Below, one piece after another: positions 1 through 8,628 of a DNA stretch of 55,454 nt. The stretch's first letter is position 1. Each line of letters opens with the position of its first letter. The DNA lies in NCBI RefSeq assembly GCF_017183135.1, contig NZ_JADDXW010000020.1:1-55454 (forward strand), written 5' to 3'. This DNA comes from Aurantimonas marina. Lineage in GTDB: Bacteria > Pseudomonadota > Alphaproteobacteria > Rhizobiales > Rhizobiaceae. The notes under the pieces are model-generated. The model was given only the letters and a program-made list of their open reading frames with translations. It ran no database searches and was not told where the DNA came from. Position numbers and translations under genes: made by a program.

Positions 1-35
1 GCTTGCTTCCGTTTCGATCTCGCCCGTTGGACTGC

Positions 36-948
36 CTAGCTGGCGAGAGCCTTGCATTTTTCGATCGCGAGCGGGGCTGCGGCGACCACGGCTGGAGTCG
101 CGGTCCCGCCCGTCTCGGCGACAATTGCCGCGCCGAGAGCGCCCACTCCGGCTTCGCAAACATAACTTCTCAGTTTCTCGACGCCCTTGCCGGTCAGTCC
201 GTCACCCGAAAACAGACCATTGTCGCCGAAGGCGAAGCCTGACGCATCGGCGAGAAACCCGCCGCATTTGCTCTTCTTGTCCCAGCCGAGATCAATCCCG
301 TGCGATCGCTTGCAGTAGATCATCGCCGCGCCGATCTTGGTGTTGCGTAGCGAAAACGGCAGGCCGGCGACAATCTTCATGCCTGGCTCGCCCCCCTGGA
401 CCACCCAGATGTAGTGCGGCTTGTTGTCGTCGTCGCTGATATTGATGCCGGCGCTCTGCTTCTTGTATTTCAGCCAGCCATAGGACGACAGGTTCAATGC
501 CACGACGTCGCCATAGCGGACCTGGCCGTCGCCCTTCTGCCGTTGGATCAGCACGTTGAAGTCACCGGCGTTCTTGTCGAGCCAGCCGAGATTGGCGGCG
601 ATCGGCCGCTTCTGACGCTTGATGCCGCGCGCCGCCGCCAGATTGACCAGCCGGTAGCGATTGCCACTGACGATCGGCCGTCCCTCGCTGCCGGCCCGCA
701 TCGCCCATTGCAGAACGTGGGCGCCATTGCGCGCCCCCGGCTCAAGGCTGAAGGCTGAAGGACAACTGCCGCAGGATGTTCTGGTCAACGGCGGCAGCGG
801 GTTTTTTCTGTTGCGCGGGCTGGACCTTCACCACATCCAGCAGAATGGCCTTCGTACCCTTGGGGCCGGCATCCGCCGCCGACACCGAAAGCCAACCGAA
901 CGCTCCGGCGAATACGCAAAGTGCGATGGAGAGAGATGGTCGAGACAT
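36..948 (-). pseudogene. Exported protein of unknown function, frameshifted by a 7-bp duplication
   Basis: A start at 948 follows a good AAGGAG ribosome site. It opens a 68-residue frame with a clear signal peptide (hydrophobic core SIALCVFAGAFGWL, then Ala-X-Ala near residue 25). That frame stops at 742. A second frame continues to 36 without a convincing start of its own. At the junction GGCTGAA (plus strand) is present twice in tandem at 746-759. Removing one copy fuses the two frames exactly and gives a 301-residue exported protein. The mature part is basic and Gly-rich, contains a few Cys and ends in an Ala-rich tail. I do not recognise the family. This may be a genuine pseudogene, a phase-variable gene or an assembly error. 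The frameshift itself is directly visible. Confidence 0.5.
746..761. repeat. Tandem GGCTGAA duplication causing a frameshift
   Basis: Two adjacent copies of GGCTGAA, plus a trailing GG, lie exactly where the two halves of the exported-protein gene change reading frame. The unit is 7 bp, so gaining or losing one copy shifts the frame by one base. This is a classic slipped-strand substrate. Confidence 0.5.
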
Positions 949-1180
949 GATGTTCTCCTTTCGGCGATCGTCGCCGGGTTGATGGTCGGGCCAGCGAAAG
1001 GTCGTCTGTGCCTTGCCGAGCCCATCAGCGGCTTCCCGTCGGGTGGGAAAAGTCAGCAAATTATCGGACTCCGGTTCGGCGGATCAGGCAGGCATGGCGC
1101 GGCCCCAACGACATCGACGAACCGTTGAACGCGCCAGCACCGGTCACGCCGGCCCATGACAGCGGGCGCCATGGATCGCG

Positions 1181-1792
1181 CTATTTTTGCACGACTTCCC
1201 GCTGATCCGGCCGTTCTCCCACTGGGATCATGATGTGGGCGTACGGTGTTCCGGACCACATCACGTAGGGGCCGTCGGTCGCCATGGTGACGGGCAACCC
1301 TTCGAGGTCGGCCGGGTCGGGAGAGATCACCATGATGTGCGGCCCCTCGACGACCCATTCGTTATCCGAGGTGGGCGTGGCCGCGGCCGGGTCGATATTG
1401 CTCGCGCCGCCCTCCGGGCTGTCGCCTGCGATCATATAGGCGATGCCGACCGACTTGGCGGTGAACGGCTTCTGGTTCATCCAGGCGTCCATCCAGGTCA
1501 GCCATTCGGCGTCCATGCACATGGGGCCGGCAATGCCGGTGGGAGCCGGAAAACACGTGTAGGCGCCACTGCCCTCGCGCAGGACCTTCCCGGCGAGATC
1601 CGAGACGGTGGCGGTCTGAGAAATGCCGGGAGGCGCCGCGCGCAGCGCATCCGCGATCATGTCTTCCGCGCTCTGAGCTCCCGCGCCGACCGGCACGAAT
1701 GCGGCCGCGGAGAGCATCGCGGCACTGACGCCGCGCGCGGCGGCTCTGAACCGGATGAGTTCATTGGAACCGAGTGACGAGATCGCAAACAT
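1181..1792 (-). CDS. Exported protein of unknown function
   Basis: I place the start at 1792 (MFAISSLGSN) and not at the ATG 36 bp further upstream, because an AGGAG site lies 9 nt before it. The product is 203 residues. Residues 1 to about 40 form a long signal peptide (RFRAAARGVSAAMLSAAAF then VGAGAQS). The mature region is acidic, with an aromatic and Met-rich middle (MCMDAEWLTWMDAWM) and a C-terminal half containing repeated Met/Val/Pro strands. I see no catalytic motif and no lipobox. It lies on the same strand as the tautomerase and downstream of it, and may be controlled by the divergent winged-helix/TPR regulator at 2337. The function is unknown. That it is exported is well supported. 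Confidence 0.5.
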   Translation of the reverse strand: MFAISSLGSNELIRFRAAARGVSAAMLSAAAFVPVGAGAQSAEDMIADALRAAPPGISQTATVSDLAGKVLREGSGAYTCFPAPTGIAGPMCMDAEWLTWMDAWMNQKPFTAKSVGIAYMIAGDSPEGGASNIDPAAATPTSDNEWVVEGPHIMVISPDPADLEGLPVTMATDGPYVMWSGTPYAHIMIPVGERPDQREVVQK

Positions 1793-1955
1793 GGCTTGAT
1801 GCTCCTGGACATGGATCGGGTCGAACACCGCGTATGGCGCGGTCGACCCTTTCGGCGATCGGCGCCGCTCCGGTTGTCGGGATGCGCGAAGGGTCTGACC
1901 GCCGCGGCCAAACGCGGCGGCGCGGAAAGTCTGGACAAGCGCGGGGCGAGGACGA

Positions 1956-2168
1956 TCAGGCTTGCAGGGCCTTGACGTCCTCGGTGGTCAGCGCCTTGCC
2001 GCCGATGCCCCATTCGCCGCTACCGAGTTCCTGAACCCGCACCCAGGTGACGCCGCGCATCGCCTCGCCCTCGATCTTGACCATGGTGTCGGTGACCTTC
2101 TCGATCATTTCCTTCTTTTGCGCCGCCGAGAAGACGCCTTCGATCAGCTGAATGTCGACGAGTGGCAT
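1956..2168 (-). CDS. 4-oxalocrotonate tautomerase-family protein
   Basis: This 70-residue protein begins Met-Pro, so that Pro becomes the N-terminal catalytic base after Met removal, the defining feature of the tautomerase superfamily. The next residues (LVDIQLIEGVFSAAQKKEMI) match the beta-alpha start of the 4-OT fold, and the length is typical of hexameric 4-OT-like enzymes. Members interconvert keto and enol forms of 2-oxo acids. The substrate cannot be read from sequence. An AGGAG-like site precedes the start. The gene is divergent from the winged-helix/TPR regulator with about 170 bp between them, so that regulator is a reasonable candidate to control it. Confidence 0.5.
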   Translation of the reverse strand: MPLVDIQLIEGVFSAAQKKEMIEKVTDTMVKIEGEAMRGVTWVRVQELGSGEWGIGGKALTTEDVKALQA

Positions 2169-2336
2169 GATTTTTCTCCTTTGATCTGGACCGGCCTGCC
2201 GCGATGTTTGAACAGGCGTTATGGTCGTAGCGTATTCCCCTGCGGTATACTGGGAGGATAGCGGGAGAATTCGGGGAGATAGCGTGGAGATATGCTAGGC
2301 TCGCCAGCGGAGCATGCGCTCTATGGCGGTGGGACG

Positions 2337-3902
2337 ATGCTTTATGTTTTCGAATCCTTTGAACTGGACGCCAGCCAGGTCGAGTTGCGGCGCAACGGCA
2401 CGGTCGTGCCGGTGGAGCCGCAAGTCTTCGCCCTGCTTGTGCTTCTCGTCGAAAACCGGGAGCGCATGATTTCCAAGGACGAGATCGTCGAAAAGATCTG
2501 GGACGGCCGCATCGTCTCCGACTCGGCCATCACCAGCCGCATCAAATCCGCCCGCCGTGCGCTCGGCGACGACGGCAAGGCGCAGTGTTTTATCCGTACC
2601 GTGCACGGCCAGGGTCTGCGTTTCGTTGCCGAGGTCAGGACCCTCGCATCGCAAGGCTCACGGCCGGTAGCCTCGCCGTGCCGGACCGAATGGCCGATCA
2701 AGATCGCGGACGACGCCCGCCCGTCCATCGCCGTGCTTCCCTTCCGGTTGCTCGGCGTTGCCGGACCGCACGGGGCCATCGCCGACGCCCTGCCGCACGA
2801 TCTGATCGCCGCACTGTCGCGACTGCGCTGGCTGTTCGTCATCGCCCGCGGGTCCTCGTTCCGCTTCCGATCGCCCGACCCGGACGTCGGCGAGATCGGC
2901 GAGATACTCAACGTCCGCTATTGTCTGTCCGGCCTCGTCGAAATGTTCGGCGATGGCGTGACCGTCGTCGTCGAGCTCGCCGACACACGCACCGGCGGTG
3001 TGGTCTGGGGCGACCGCTTCGCCGCCAGGCTCGACGACATTCACGAGATCCGCTCCCAGATCGTCGCGAACATCATCGCCGCCCTGGAGATTCAGATTCC
3101 GCTCAACGAGGCCAATCTCGCCCGCTTGGGGGCACCGGAAAATCTGGATGCGTGGTCCGCCTACCACCTCGGGCTTCAGCATCTGTACCGGTTCAACAAG
3201 AAGGACAACGCGGTCGCCGCCGGCCTCTTCGAAAGCGCGATCGCCAAGGAACCGCGCTTCGCGCGCGCCCATGCCGGCCTGTCCTCGACCGCGTTCCAGA
3301 ATGCCTTTCTGCGCTATTCGGACGAGCCCGCGATGGCCGTCAAGGCGGCGCGCCGCTCCGCCGAGCGCAGCGTGGAACTCGATCCGATCGATCCCTTTGC
3401 CAACTTCACCATGGGACGGGCCTTCTGGCTGACCGGCGATATCGACGGCAGCCTATCCTGGTTGGACCGGTCCACCGCGCTCAGTCCGAATTACGCGCAA
3501 GGCTTCTATGCCCGCGCCTGGGCGGACACGATTTGCGAACGCGACGTGAAAGGCACGCAGAATGCCCGGATCGCGCTGTCGCTCAGCCCGCTCGATCCGT
3601 TTCGCTATGCGATGCTGGGGACGCGGGCCTTCGCCTGCCTGATCCGCGGCGAGACCGCCGAGGCCGCCGACTGGGCGGACCGCGCGGCGCGGTCGCCGGG
3701 CGCCCACGTACTGATCGCCATGATCGCCGTCGTCGCCCATGCCCTGAACGGCGACGAGCGGCGCGCGACGCTGTGGGCCGAGGATGCGCGCGCTCGCCGC
3801 GACGATATCTCGCAGACCCATTTCTTCAGTTCGTTCCCGTTCGCGGATGGCCCGCTCCGGCGCCGGATCGCGAAAACCCTCGCGGATCAAGGCTTTTCAT
3901 AA
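2337..3902 (+). CDS. Winged-helix regulator with TolB-like and TPR domains
   Basis: Residues 1 to about 95 form an OmpR/CadC-type winged helix (FESFELDASQVELRRNG start, then SRIKSARRALGDDG and the IRTVHGQGLRFVAEV wing). Residues about 125-260 resemble the TolB-like domain that often follows such domains (SIAVLPF, then ADTRTGGVVWGDRF). The rest is TPR-like helices, with repeated FESAIAKEPRFARAHAGLS-type units. There is no receiver domain and no membrane segment, so this is a one-component cytoplasmic regulator, perhaps responding through its TPR part. I prefer the start at 2337 because MLYVFESFELD matches where the family begins. An in-frame ATG at 2292 with GTGGAG just upstream would add 15 residues. 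It is divergent from the tautomerase and the exported unknown, which may be its targets. Confidence 0.8.
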   Translation: MLYVFESFELDASQVELRRNGTVVPVEPQVFALLVLLVENRERMISKDEIVEKIWDGRIVSDSAITSRIKSARRALGDDGKAQCFIRTVHGQGLRFVAEVRTLASQGSRPVASPCRTEWPIKIADDARPSIAVLPFRLLGVAGPHGAIADALPHDLIAALSRLRWLFVIARGSSFRFRSPDPDVGEIGEILNVRYCLSGLVEMFGDGVTVVVELADTRTGGVVWGDRFAARLDDIHEIRSQIVANIIAALEIQIPLNEANLARLGAPENLDAWSAYHLGLQHLYRFNKKDNAVAAGLFESAIAKEPRFARAHAGLSSTAFQNAFLRYSDEPAMAVKAARRSAERSVELDPIDPFANFTMGRAFWLTGDIDGSLSWLDRSTALSPNYAQGFYARAWADTICERDVKGTQNARIALSLSPLDPFRYAMLGTRAFACLIRGETAEAADWADRAARSPGAHVLIAMIAVVAHALNGDERRATLWAEDARARRDDISQTHFFSSFPFADGPLRRRIAKTLADQGFS

Positions 3903-4086
3903 GACACAAGGGTGGCGTTTCGAGCGATGCGTGCCCCGGACGGCTCTCAGCCCTTACGAACCGGCTTGGAGAAGCGCATTTCCGGCGCGGCCAGTCGCTC
4001 CGCCGGCCCAATCCAGGCATAAGCCAGCAGACATGGGTCGAGACCGCCGACGGTGATCCTGTGTTCGTTCCTTGCAGGAGGAGGTT

Positions 4087-4140
4087 ATGCCGCGCCCGTC
4101 GGCGAAAGCAAATGCCGCCTCGCGATGGTTTGCCGGGTAG
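4087..4140 (+). CDS. Possible 17-residue microprotein with a very strong ribosome site
   Basis: The 263-bp gap between the regulator (ends 3902) and the CHAD gene (ends 4166, opposite strand) holds one notable thing: AGGAGGAGGTT directly before an ATG at 4087. It opens a 17-codon frame encoding MPRPSAKANAASRWFAG. The ribosome site is stronger than that of most genes here, but the peptide is short, and its composition is unremarkable. Nothing else in the gap looks coding. It could be a translated microprotein, the start of a lost gene or coincidence. Confidence 0.2.
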   Translation: MPRPSAKANAASRWFAG

Positions 4141-4165
4141 CGGCGGGCCAAGCCTGTTGGAAATC

Positions 4166-5143
4166 TTAACTGGCGGCGACACGCCGCCGGTCGGCCTCGG
4201 GGGCTTCGGCCGGCGCTTCGGAATCGCGCGCCGCGACCGCCCTCGCCGCCCGGAACAGACGCCGCATCCGCAGGCCGGCCGCATCGGCGTCATCCGCGAG
4301 CAGCCGGCGCGCGGCGTCGAGACCCGCCTGCCGCAATTCGCTCTGGCGCCGGTCGATCAGCGCCAGCACCACCGAGAGGTCGGACGACGACCCGAAAGCC
4401 GTGGGCGCTGTGGCCGCCTCGGCCCGGAACACCGCGTAATCATGGTCGAGGCCGAGATCGTCGGCGATCGCCTTGGCGGCATCGCGCAGTGGCGCCAAGG
4501 CTTCCGGCCAGACCGGGGCGAGCAGCCGCAGATGCATCCAGTGATATTTCACCCGTTTGCGCAATTCGTGCAGGGACTCCGCGTCACGCCGCTTCTCGGC
4601 CCGTTTGAGCGCCTGTCGCGCCCGTCGATAGGTCCGCGCGTACCCCTTGGCGGCCAGCGTCGCGCCGTTACGGTCGGGACGCCGAACGACGAAGCCGTCG
4701 AGACGCCGCCGGGCTTCGCCGAGCGTGATGAGCGCCGCATCGATTGCTGCTTCCAGATCGGCCTCGCTGGCCGCTGCGGCGTTGCGCCGCTCGGTCAATC
4801 GGGCGCGGATCGCCGCGAAGGCCTTGGTCTCGACTTCGCCGGCAAAGCGCGCCGCCAAAGCGTCCAGTGCCTCGATCTGCGCGGCTGCGTCGCGCACCCC
4901 CGACAGCGCCCGGGCGGTGTCACGAAATCGGGCATTTTCCTCGGCGTAGAAATCCGCATCCGCGTGGTGCACCAACCGCAACAGGCCGCGCAGCTTCTTC
5001 AGGCGCTTGCGCGCGGCATGGATGGTCGCGTGCCGGTCACTGCAATCCTCGCCCAACTCGCGCTCGGCCTTGTGGAGCTGTTCGCTCGCGATCCGGCGGA
5101 CCTCCGCGTCGAGCGCCTGTCCCGGATCGATCCTGAATGCCAT
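4166..5143 (-). CDS. CHAD domain protein
   Basis: The start at 5143 (MAFRIDPGQALDAE) follows a G-rich ribosome site (GGGGAGGGG) and removes a 50-codon upstream extension without family character. The 325-residue product is a helical, His/Arg-rich CHAD domain. Conserved-type segments include HAARKRLKKLRGLLRL, where the helix carries regularly spaced basic residues, and a second basic helix around LHELRKRVKYHWMHLRL. CHAD domains bind inorganic polyphosphate and are often linked to CYTH triphosphatases. Here the CYTH gene lies just upstream on the same strand (35-bp gap), so the pair probably forms a two-gene polyphosphate or triphosphate unit. Confidence 0.88.
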   Translation of the reverse strand: MAFRIDPGQALDAEVRRIASEQLHKAERELGEDCSDRHATIHAARKRLKKLRGLLRLVHHADADFYAEENARFRDTARALSGVRDAAAQIEALDALAARFAGEVETKAFAAIRARLTERRNAAAASEADLEAAIDAALITLGEARRRLDGFVVRRPDRNGATLAAKGYARTYRRARQALKRAEKRRDAESLHELRKRVKYHWMHLRLLAPVWPEALAPLRDAAKAIADDLGLDHDYAVFRAEAATAPTAFGSSSDLSVVLALIDRRQSELRQAGLDAARRLLADDADAAGLRMRRLFRAARAVAARDSEAPAEAPEADRRRVAAS

Positions 5144-5178
5144 GCGCTGTCCCCTCCCCGTCGCGCCGTCGTCGCCAT

Positions 5179-5646
5179 TCAAACCTCTTCCGGCCGGCCG
5201 TCGATGGCAAGCCGGGCGTTGGTGAAACGCGCGTCGCCGGTCACCTCGCGGCCGAGATAGGCCGGCAGCGTCGGCGCGTCGCTTGCGTCCCACAGCTCGA
5301 TCTCCGCCATCACCAGCCCGGCGAGCGCGCCGTCAAAAACGTCGATCTCGACCCGGAACGCGCCGAGCGGCACGATGTGGCGGGTCTTTTCCACGACGAT
5401 CCCCACCCGGCTCGCCCACAGCGCCTCGGCATCGGCGAGGGGAATGTCGTATTCGAACTCGCCGCGGTCCATGCCGCTGCCGGTCTTGATCGTCAGTCGC
5501 GCGCTTGTCCTATCCCGGATTCGCACCCGCACCGAGGCATCCTCGCGCACGAACAGATAGAATTGCTCGAGACGTCGGGTTTCGGCGATGGCGCCGCGCC
5601 ACTTGTCGCTGATCACCAGAAATTTGCGTTCGATCTCGCGTCCCAT
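5179..5646 (-). CDS. CYTH domain protein, probable inorganic triphosphatase
   Basis: The 155-residue protein has the hallmark ExExK motif at residues 4-8 (EIERK), followed by alternating charged beta strands ([30 protein letters not shown]) that line the triphosphate tunnel of CYTH enzymes. These hydrolyse tripolyphosphate or nucleoside triphosphates with Mg2+ or Mn2+. The length equals a stand-alone CYTH domain. The CHAD gene follows on the same strand, separating into two genes what ygiF-type proteins carry in one. It is divergent from lepA with about 110 bp between starts. Confidence 0.9.
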   Translation of the reverse strand: MGREIERKFLVISDKWRGAIAETRRLEQFYLFVREDASVRVRIRDRTSARLTIKTGSGMDRGEFEYDIPLADAEALWASRVGIVVEKTRHIVPLGAFRVEIDVFDGALAGLVMAEIELWDASDAPTLPAYLGREVTGDARFTNARLAIDGRPEEV

Positions 5647-5759
5647 ACCAACAAAGACGCGCCCGCCGCCTGCCGGGTTCCGTCGCCGTCCGGCCCCATC
5701 GTCGCCGCCGCGCGAAACGGTGCTTCCAAGAACCGTTACAAGTCTCTATATCGCCGCCC

Positions 5760-7580
5760 ATGAGCACCATGCCCGCGAACACGCCCCTCGACCACATCCG
5801 CAACTTCTCGATCGTCGCCCATATCGACCACGGGAAGTCGACTCTGGCCGACCGGCTGATCCAGTCGACCGGCGGGCTGGAGCTGCGCGACATGAAGGCG
5901 CAGGTGCTCGATTCGATGGATATCGAGCGCGAGCGAGGCATTACCATCAAGGCGCAGACCGTGCGCCTGCACTATACGGCGAAGAATGGCGAGACCTACG
6001 TCCTCAATCTCATCGACACGCCCGGCCATGTCGATTTCGCCTATGAGGTGTCGCGCTCACTGTCGGCCTGCGAGGGCGCGCTGCTCGTCGTCGACGCGGC
6101 GCAGGGTGTCGAGGCGCAGACGCTCGCCAATGTCTATCTCGCCCTCGACAACGATCTCGAAATCGTGCCGGTCCTCAACAAGATCGATCTGCCCGCCGCC
6201 GAGCCCGACAAGGTCAAGGAGCAGATCGAGGAGGTGATCGGCCTCGACGCCTCGGAAGCCGTGATGATCTCGGCGAAATCCGGCCTCGGCATCGAGGACG
6301 TGCTGGAGGCGATCGTCCACCGCCTGCCCCCGCCGAAGGAAGGCGACCGGGCCGCGCCGTTGAAGGCGATGCTGGTCGACTCGTGGTACGATTCCTATCT
6401 CGGCGTCGTCGTCTTGGTCCGCGTCATCGACGGCGAGTTGAAGAAGGGCCAGGTGATCCGCATGATGGGCACGGACGCCAAGTATCCGGTCGACCGGGTC
6501 GGCGTCTTCACGCCCAAGATGGTCCAGGTGGACGCGCTCGGCCCCGGCGAGCTCGGCTTCATCACGGCCAGCATCAAGGAAGTGGCCGACACCCGCGTCG
6601 GCGATACGATCACCGAGGACAAGCGCCGCACGACGACGATGCTGCCCGGCTTCAAGCCGGCCCAGCCGGTGGTCTTCTGCGGCCTGTTCCCGGTCGACGC
6701 CGCCGATTTCGACGATTTGCGCGCCGCCATGGGCCGGCTGCGGCTCAACGACGCCAGCTTCTCCTTCGAAATGGAATCCTCGGCCGCGCTCGGTTTCGGC
6801 TTTCGCTGCGGTTTCCTCGGCCTCTTGCACCTCGAAATCGTCCAGGAGCGGCTGTCCCGCGAGTTCGACCTCGACCTCATCGCGACCGCCCCTTCGGTCG
6901 TCTACAAGATCCACCTCACCGACGGCTCGATACAAGAGCTGCACAACCCGGCCGACATGCCGGACGTGGTCAAGATCGACCACATCGAGGAGCCCTGGAT
7001 CAAGGCGACGATCCTCACCCCGGACGAATATCTCGGCAACATCCTGACGCTCTGCCAGGAGCGGCGCGGCATCCAGGTCGATCTGTCCTATGTCGGCAAG
7101 CGCGCACTGGTCGCCTACGAACTGCCGCTGAACGAGGTGATCTTCGATTTCTACGACCGGCTGAAATCGATCTCCAAGGGCTATGCCAGCTTCGACTACC
7201 AGATGACCGAGTACCGCGAGGGCGACCTCGTCAAGATGGGAATCCTCGTCAATGCCGAGCCGGTCGACGCGCTGTCGATGCTGGTCCACCGCAATCAGGC
7301 CGAGCGGCGCGGCCGGGCCATGTGCGAGAAGCTGAAGGAACTGATCCCCAACCATTTGTTCAAGATCCCGATCCAGGCGGCGATCGGCGGCAAGGTGATC
7401 GCCCGCGAGACCATCTCGGCGCTCAGGAAGGACGTCACCGCCAAATGTTATGGCGGCGACGCCAGCAGAAAGCGCAAGCTCCTCGACAAGCAGAAGGAGG
7501 GCAAGAAGCGCATGCGCCAGTTCGGCAAGGTCGACATCCCGCAGGAGGCCTTCATCGCCGCGCTGAAGATGGATAGCTGA
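5760..7580 (+). CDS. lepA: Translation elongation factor 4 (LepA)
   Basis: This 606-residue GTPase is full length for EF4. The P-loop [10 protein letters not shown] lies at about residues 20-29, switch II DTPGH follows near residue 85, and NKID is present for guanine recognition. LepA-specific regions follow: the EF-G-like domain III with [13 protein letters not shown], domain V with GYASFDYQM, and the C-terminal domain ending near [15 protein letters not shown]. It acts on the ribosome, where it back-translocates or aids 30S assembly and initiation. The ATG at 5760 is used. A second ATG three codons later is also possible. Confidence 0.98.
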   Translation: MSTMPANTPLDHIRNFSIVAHIDHGKSTLADRLIQSTGGLELRDMKAQVLDSMDIERERGITIKAQTVRLHYTAKNGETYVLNLIDTPGHVDFAYEVSRSLSACEGALLVVDAAQGVEAQTLANVYLALDNDLEIVPVLNKIDLPAAEPDKVKEQIEEVIGLDASEAVMISAKSGLGIEDVLEAIVHRLPPPKEGDRAAPLKAMLVDSWYDSYLGVVVLVRVIDGELKKGQVIRMMGTDAKYPVDRVGVFTPKMVQVDALGPGELGFITASIKEVADTRVGDTITEDKRRTTTMLPGFKPAQPVVFCGLFPVDAADFDDLRAAMGRLRLNDASFSFEMESSAALGFGFRCGFLGLLHLEIVQERLSREFDLDLIATAPSVVYKIHLTDGSIQELHNPADMPDVVKIDHIEEPWIKATILTPDEYLGNILTLCQERRGIQVDLSYVGKRALVAYELPLNEVIFDFYDRLKSISKGYASFDYQMTEYREGDLVKMGILVNAEPVDALSMLVHRNQAERRGRAMCEKLKELIPNHLFKIPIQAAIGGKVIARETISALRKDVTAKCYGGDASRKRKLLDKQKEGKKRMRQFGKVDIPQEAFIAALKMDS

Positions 7581-7584
7581 TCCT

Positions 7585-7677
7585 GTGATCCGCCTCCATC
7601 CTCACGCCAAGGCGCGGATCGAGGAGCGCGGGGCGAGCGGGGCTGAGGTCGTCAAATTCGGAGCCGTCCCCGACTGA
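7585..7677 (+). pseudogene. Truncated DUF4258-like remnant
   Basis: Beginning with GTG five bases after the lepA stop, a 30-codon frame encodes VIRLHPHAKARIEERGASGAE and then stops at 7675-7677. The HPHAKxRIxERG pattern is the N-terminal signature of small DUF4258-type proteins, which are normally 80-100 residues and are often toxin-like. The rest of the domain is missing. The downstream DNA turns directly into repeat-rich non-coding sequence. I read it as a decayed gene; a genuine short peptide is less likely. Confidence 0.45.
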
Positions 7678-7740
7678 ACGCAACATCCGGGATGGTCGTC
7701 ATCCTTAGCCTCGTAGATTGGCGAACCCGCCCCACGCGGT

Positions 7741-7858
7741 CGTCATCCTCGGGCTTGAGCCGAGGATCCATGCCAAGCCATGCGAGCCGCCAATCCGTCG
7801 CCGGACAGGATGAGGATAAAGTCGCGGCATGGGTCCCGGCTCAAGGCCGGGATGACGA
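7741..7858. repeat. Inverted pair of REP-like extragenic palindromes
   Basis: The first element has arms ATCCTCGG at 7745-7752 and CCGAGGAT at 7760-7767 around a 7-nt loop. The second has arms TCCCGGC at 7834-7840 and GCCGGGA at 7846-7852 around TCAAG. The two are in opposite orientation: outer CGTCATCC is matched by GGATGACG, and inner CCATG by CATGG. This resembles the GTCATCCCGG-type palindromes common in intergenic DNA of alphaproteobacteria, arranged as a BIME-like pair. Confidence 0.75.
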
Positions 7859-8236
7859 AGCGCGACGGCGGGCGCCCTTTTCTTCCACAGGGCGAAGGGA
7901 GCGTTGCGCCTCCGCCCAAAACGGCATCTTTCCATAAACTTTTTCCCCACCCCTCGCCGCCTCCCACATACTGTCCTCACCGCCGGCCCACGGAACGGGC
8001 GCGAATGATCACCGGGATCGTTCGGGGGCTGGCGGGCGGTGTCCGCGACGGGGCTTCTTCCGGAGAAGTGCCCGGCCCGGACGACCCTTTGCTCCGCCGG
8101 ACCGTCGCCCACTAACGAGGCGTCCGCGGATTGGTCCGCTTGAGGCCCCGCAAGGGCCGAACAGCCGGCAGCGCATGGGAGCCCACTCAACGCAAGGGCG
8201 CTCATGTCGGAGGGTCGCATAAACGCCGCGCGGGAT

Positions 8237-8309
8237 GCCGGAGGCGGACCGTATGACGTAAAACAGTCGGAGGGTTCGCCTCCGGCGTCTCGCCGCTCGT
8301 GAGAGCGGC
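8237..8309. repeat. Two consecutive hairpins
   Basis: GCCGGAGGCG at 8237-8246 pairs perfectly with CGCCTCCGGC at 8277-8286 (10-bp arms, 30-nt loop). Directly after it, GCCGCTC (8292-8298), GTGA and GAGCGGC (8303-8309) form a perfect 7-bp stem with a tetraloop. No T-run follows, so this is not an obvious rho-independent terminator. Confidence 0.6.
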
Positions 8310-8324
8310 AACCAGGGACCCGCC

Positions 8325-8472
8325 AGCGACGAGCTTCGCGAGGAGCTTAAGGGCGGGACAGAGAACCGGGCCCCTCAGCAAGCCGCAAGGCGAAGCTTAA
8401 GGAGGGGACAAAGAAACTGGCCCCCAAGCGACGAACTCCGCGAGGGGATTGAAAGGAGGGGACAGAAAATCC
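8325..8472 (+). repeat. Three imperfect ~50-bp tandem repeats
   Basis: Units lie at 8325-8374, 8375-8425 and 8426-8472. Each runs roughly AGCGACGARCTYCGCGAGG, then a GGG-GGGACA block, then AGAAACYGG and a C-run. The spacing is regular, and the GGGACA core recurs at 50-51 bp. The third unit ends about 155 bp before the Hsp70 start. The units differ at many positions, so this is an old array. Confidence 0.65.
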
Positions 8473-8628
8473 AACTCTCCGGCCCATCCGGGCGCGGAAA
8501 CGCGCCGCCATGCCTTCATCTTGCCCGCCGCTTCGGCTAAGCACCGCGGCTCCACATTCTCCCCGTCCCTTTCCATCCCCGGACGTCCTCGCCCGCCCGG
8601 CGTGTTCCGCCTGTTCCAGAGCCTTTGC

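Larger units (their letters stand above)
7678..8628. other. Long non-coding interval rich in palindromes and repeats
   Basis: No convincing gene lies between the DUF4258-like remnant and the Hsp70 gene. The open frames here lack family character. The interval holds an inverted pair of extragenic palindromes (7741-7858), a GC-rich stretch that can fold extensively (about 7980-8310) and three imperfect 50-bp tandem units (8325-8472). The stretch at about 8000-8230 has several short stems and could be a structured RNA on either strand, but I cannot assign it to a known family. Confidence 0.5.

Noticed and set aside
2585-5260. 891-codon plus-strand open frame across the regulator and the CHAD gene
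   Set aside because: It is a shadow of high GC. The translation is Arg/Pro-rich without family motifs, while both underlying genes have clear domains in other frames.
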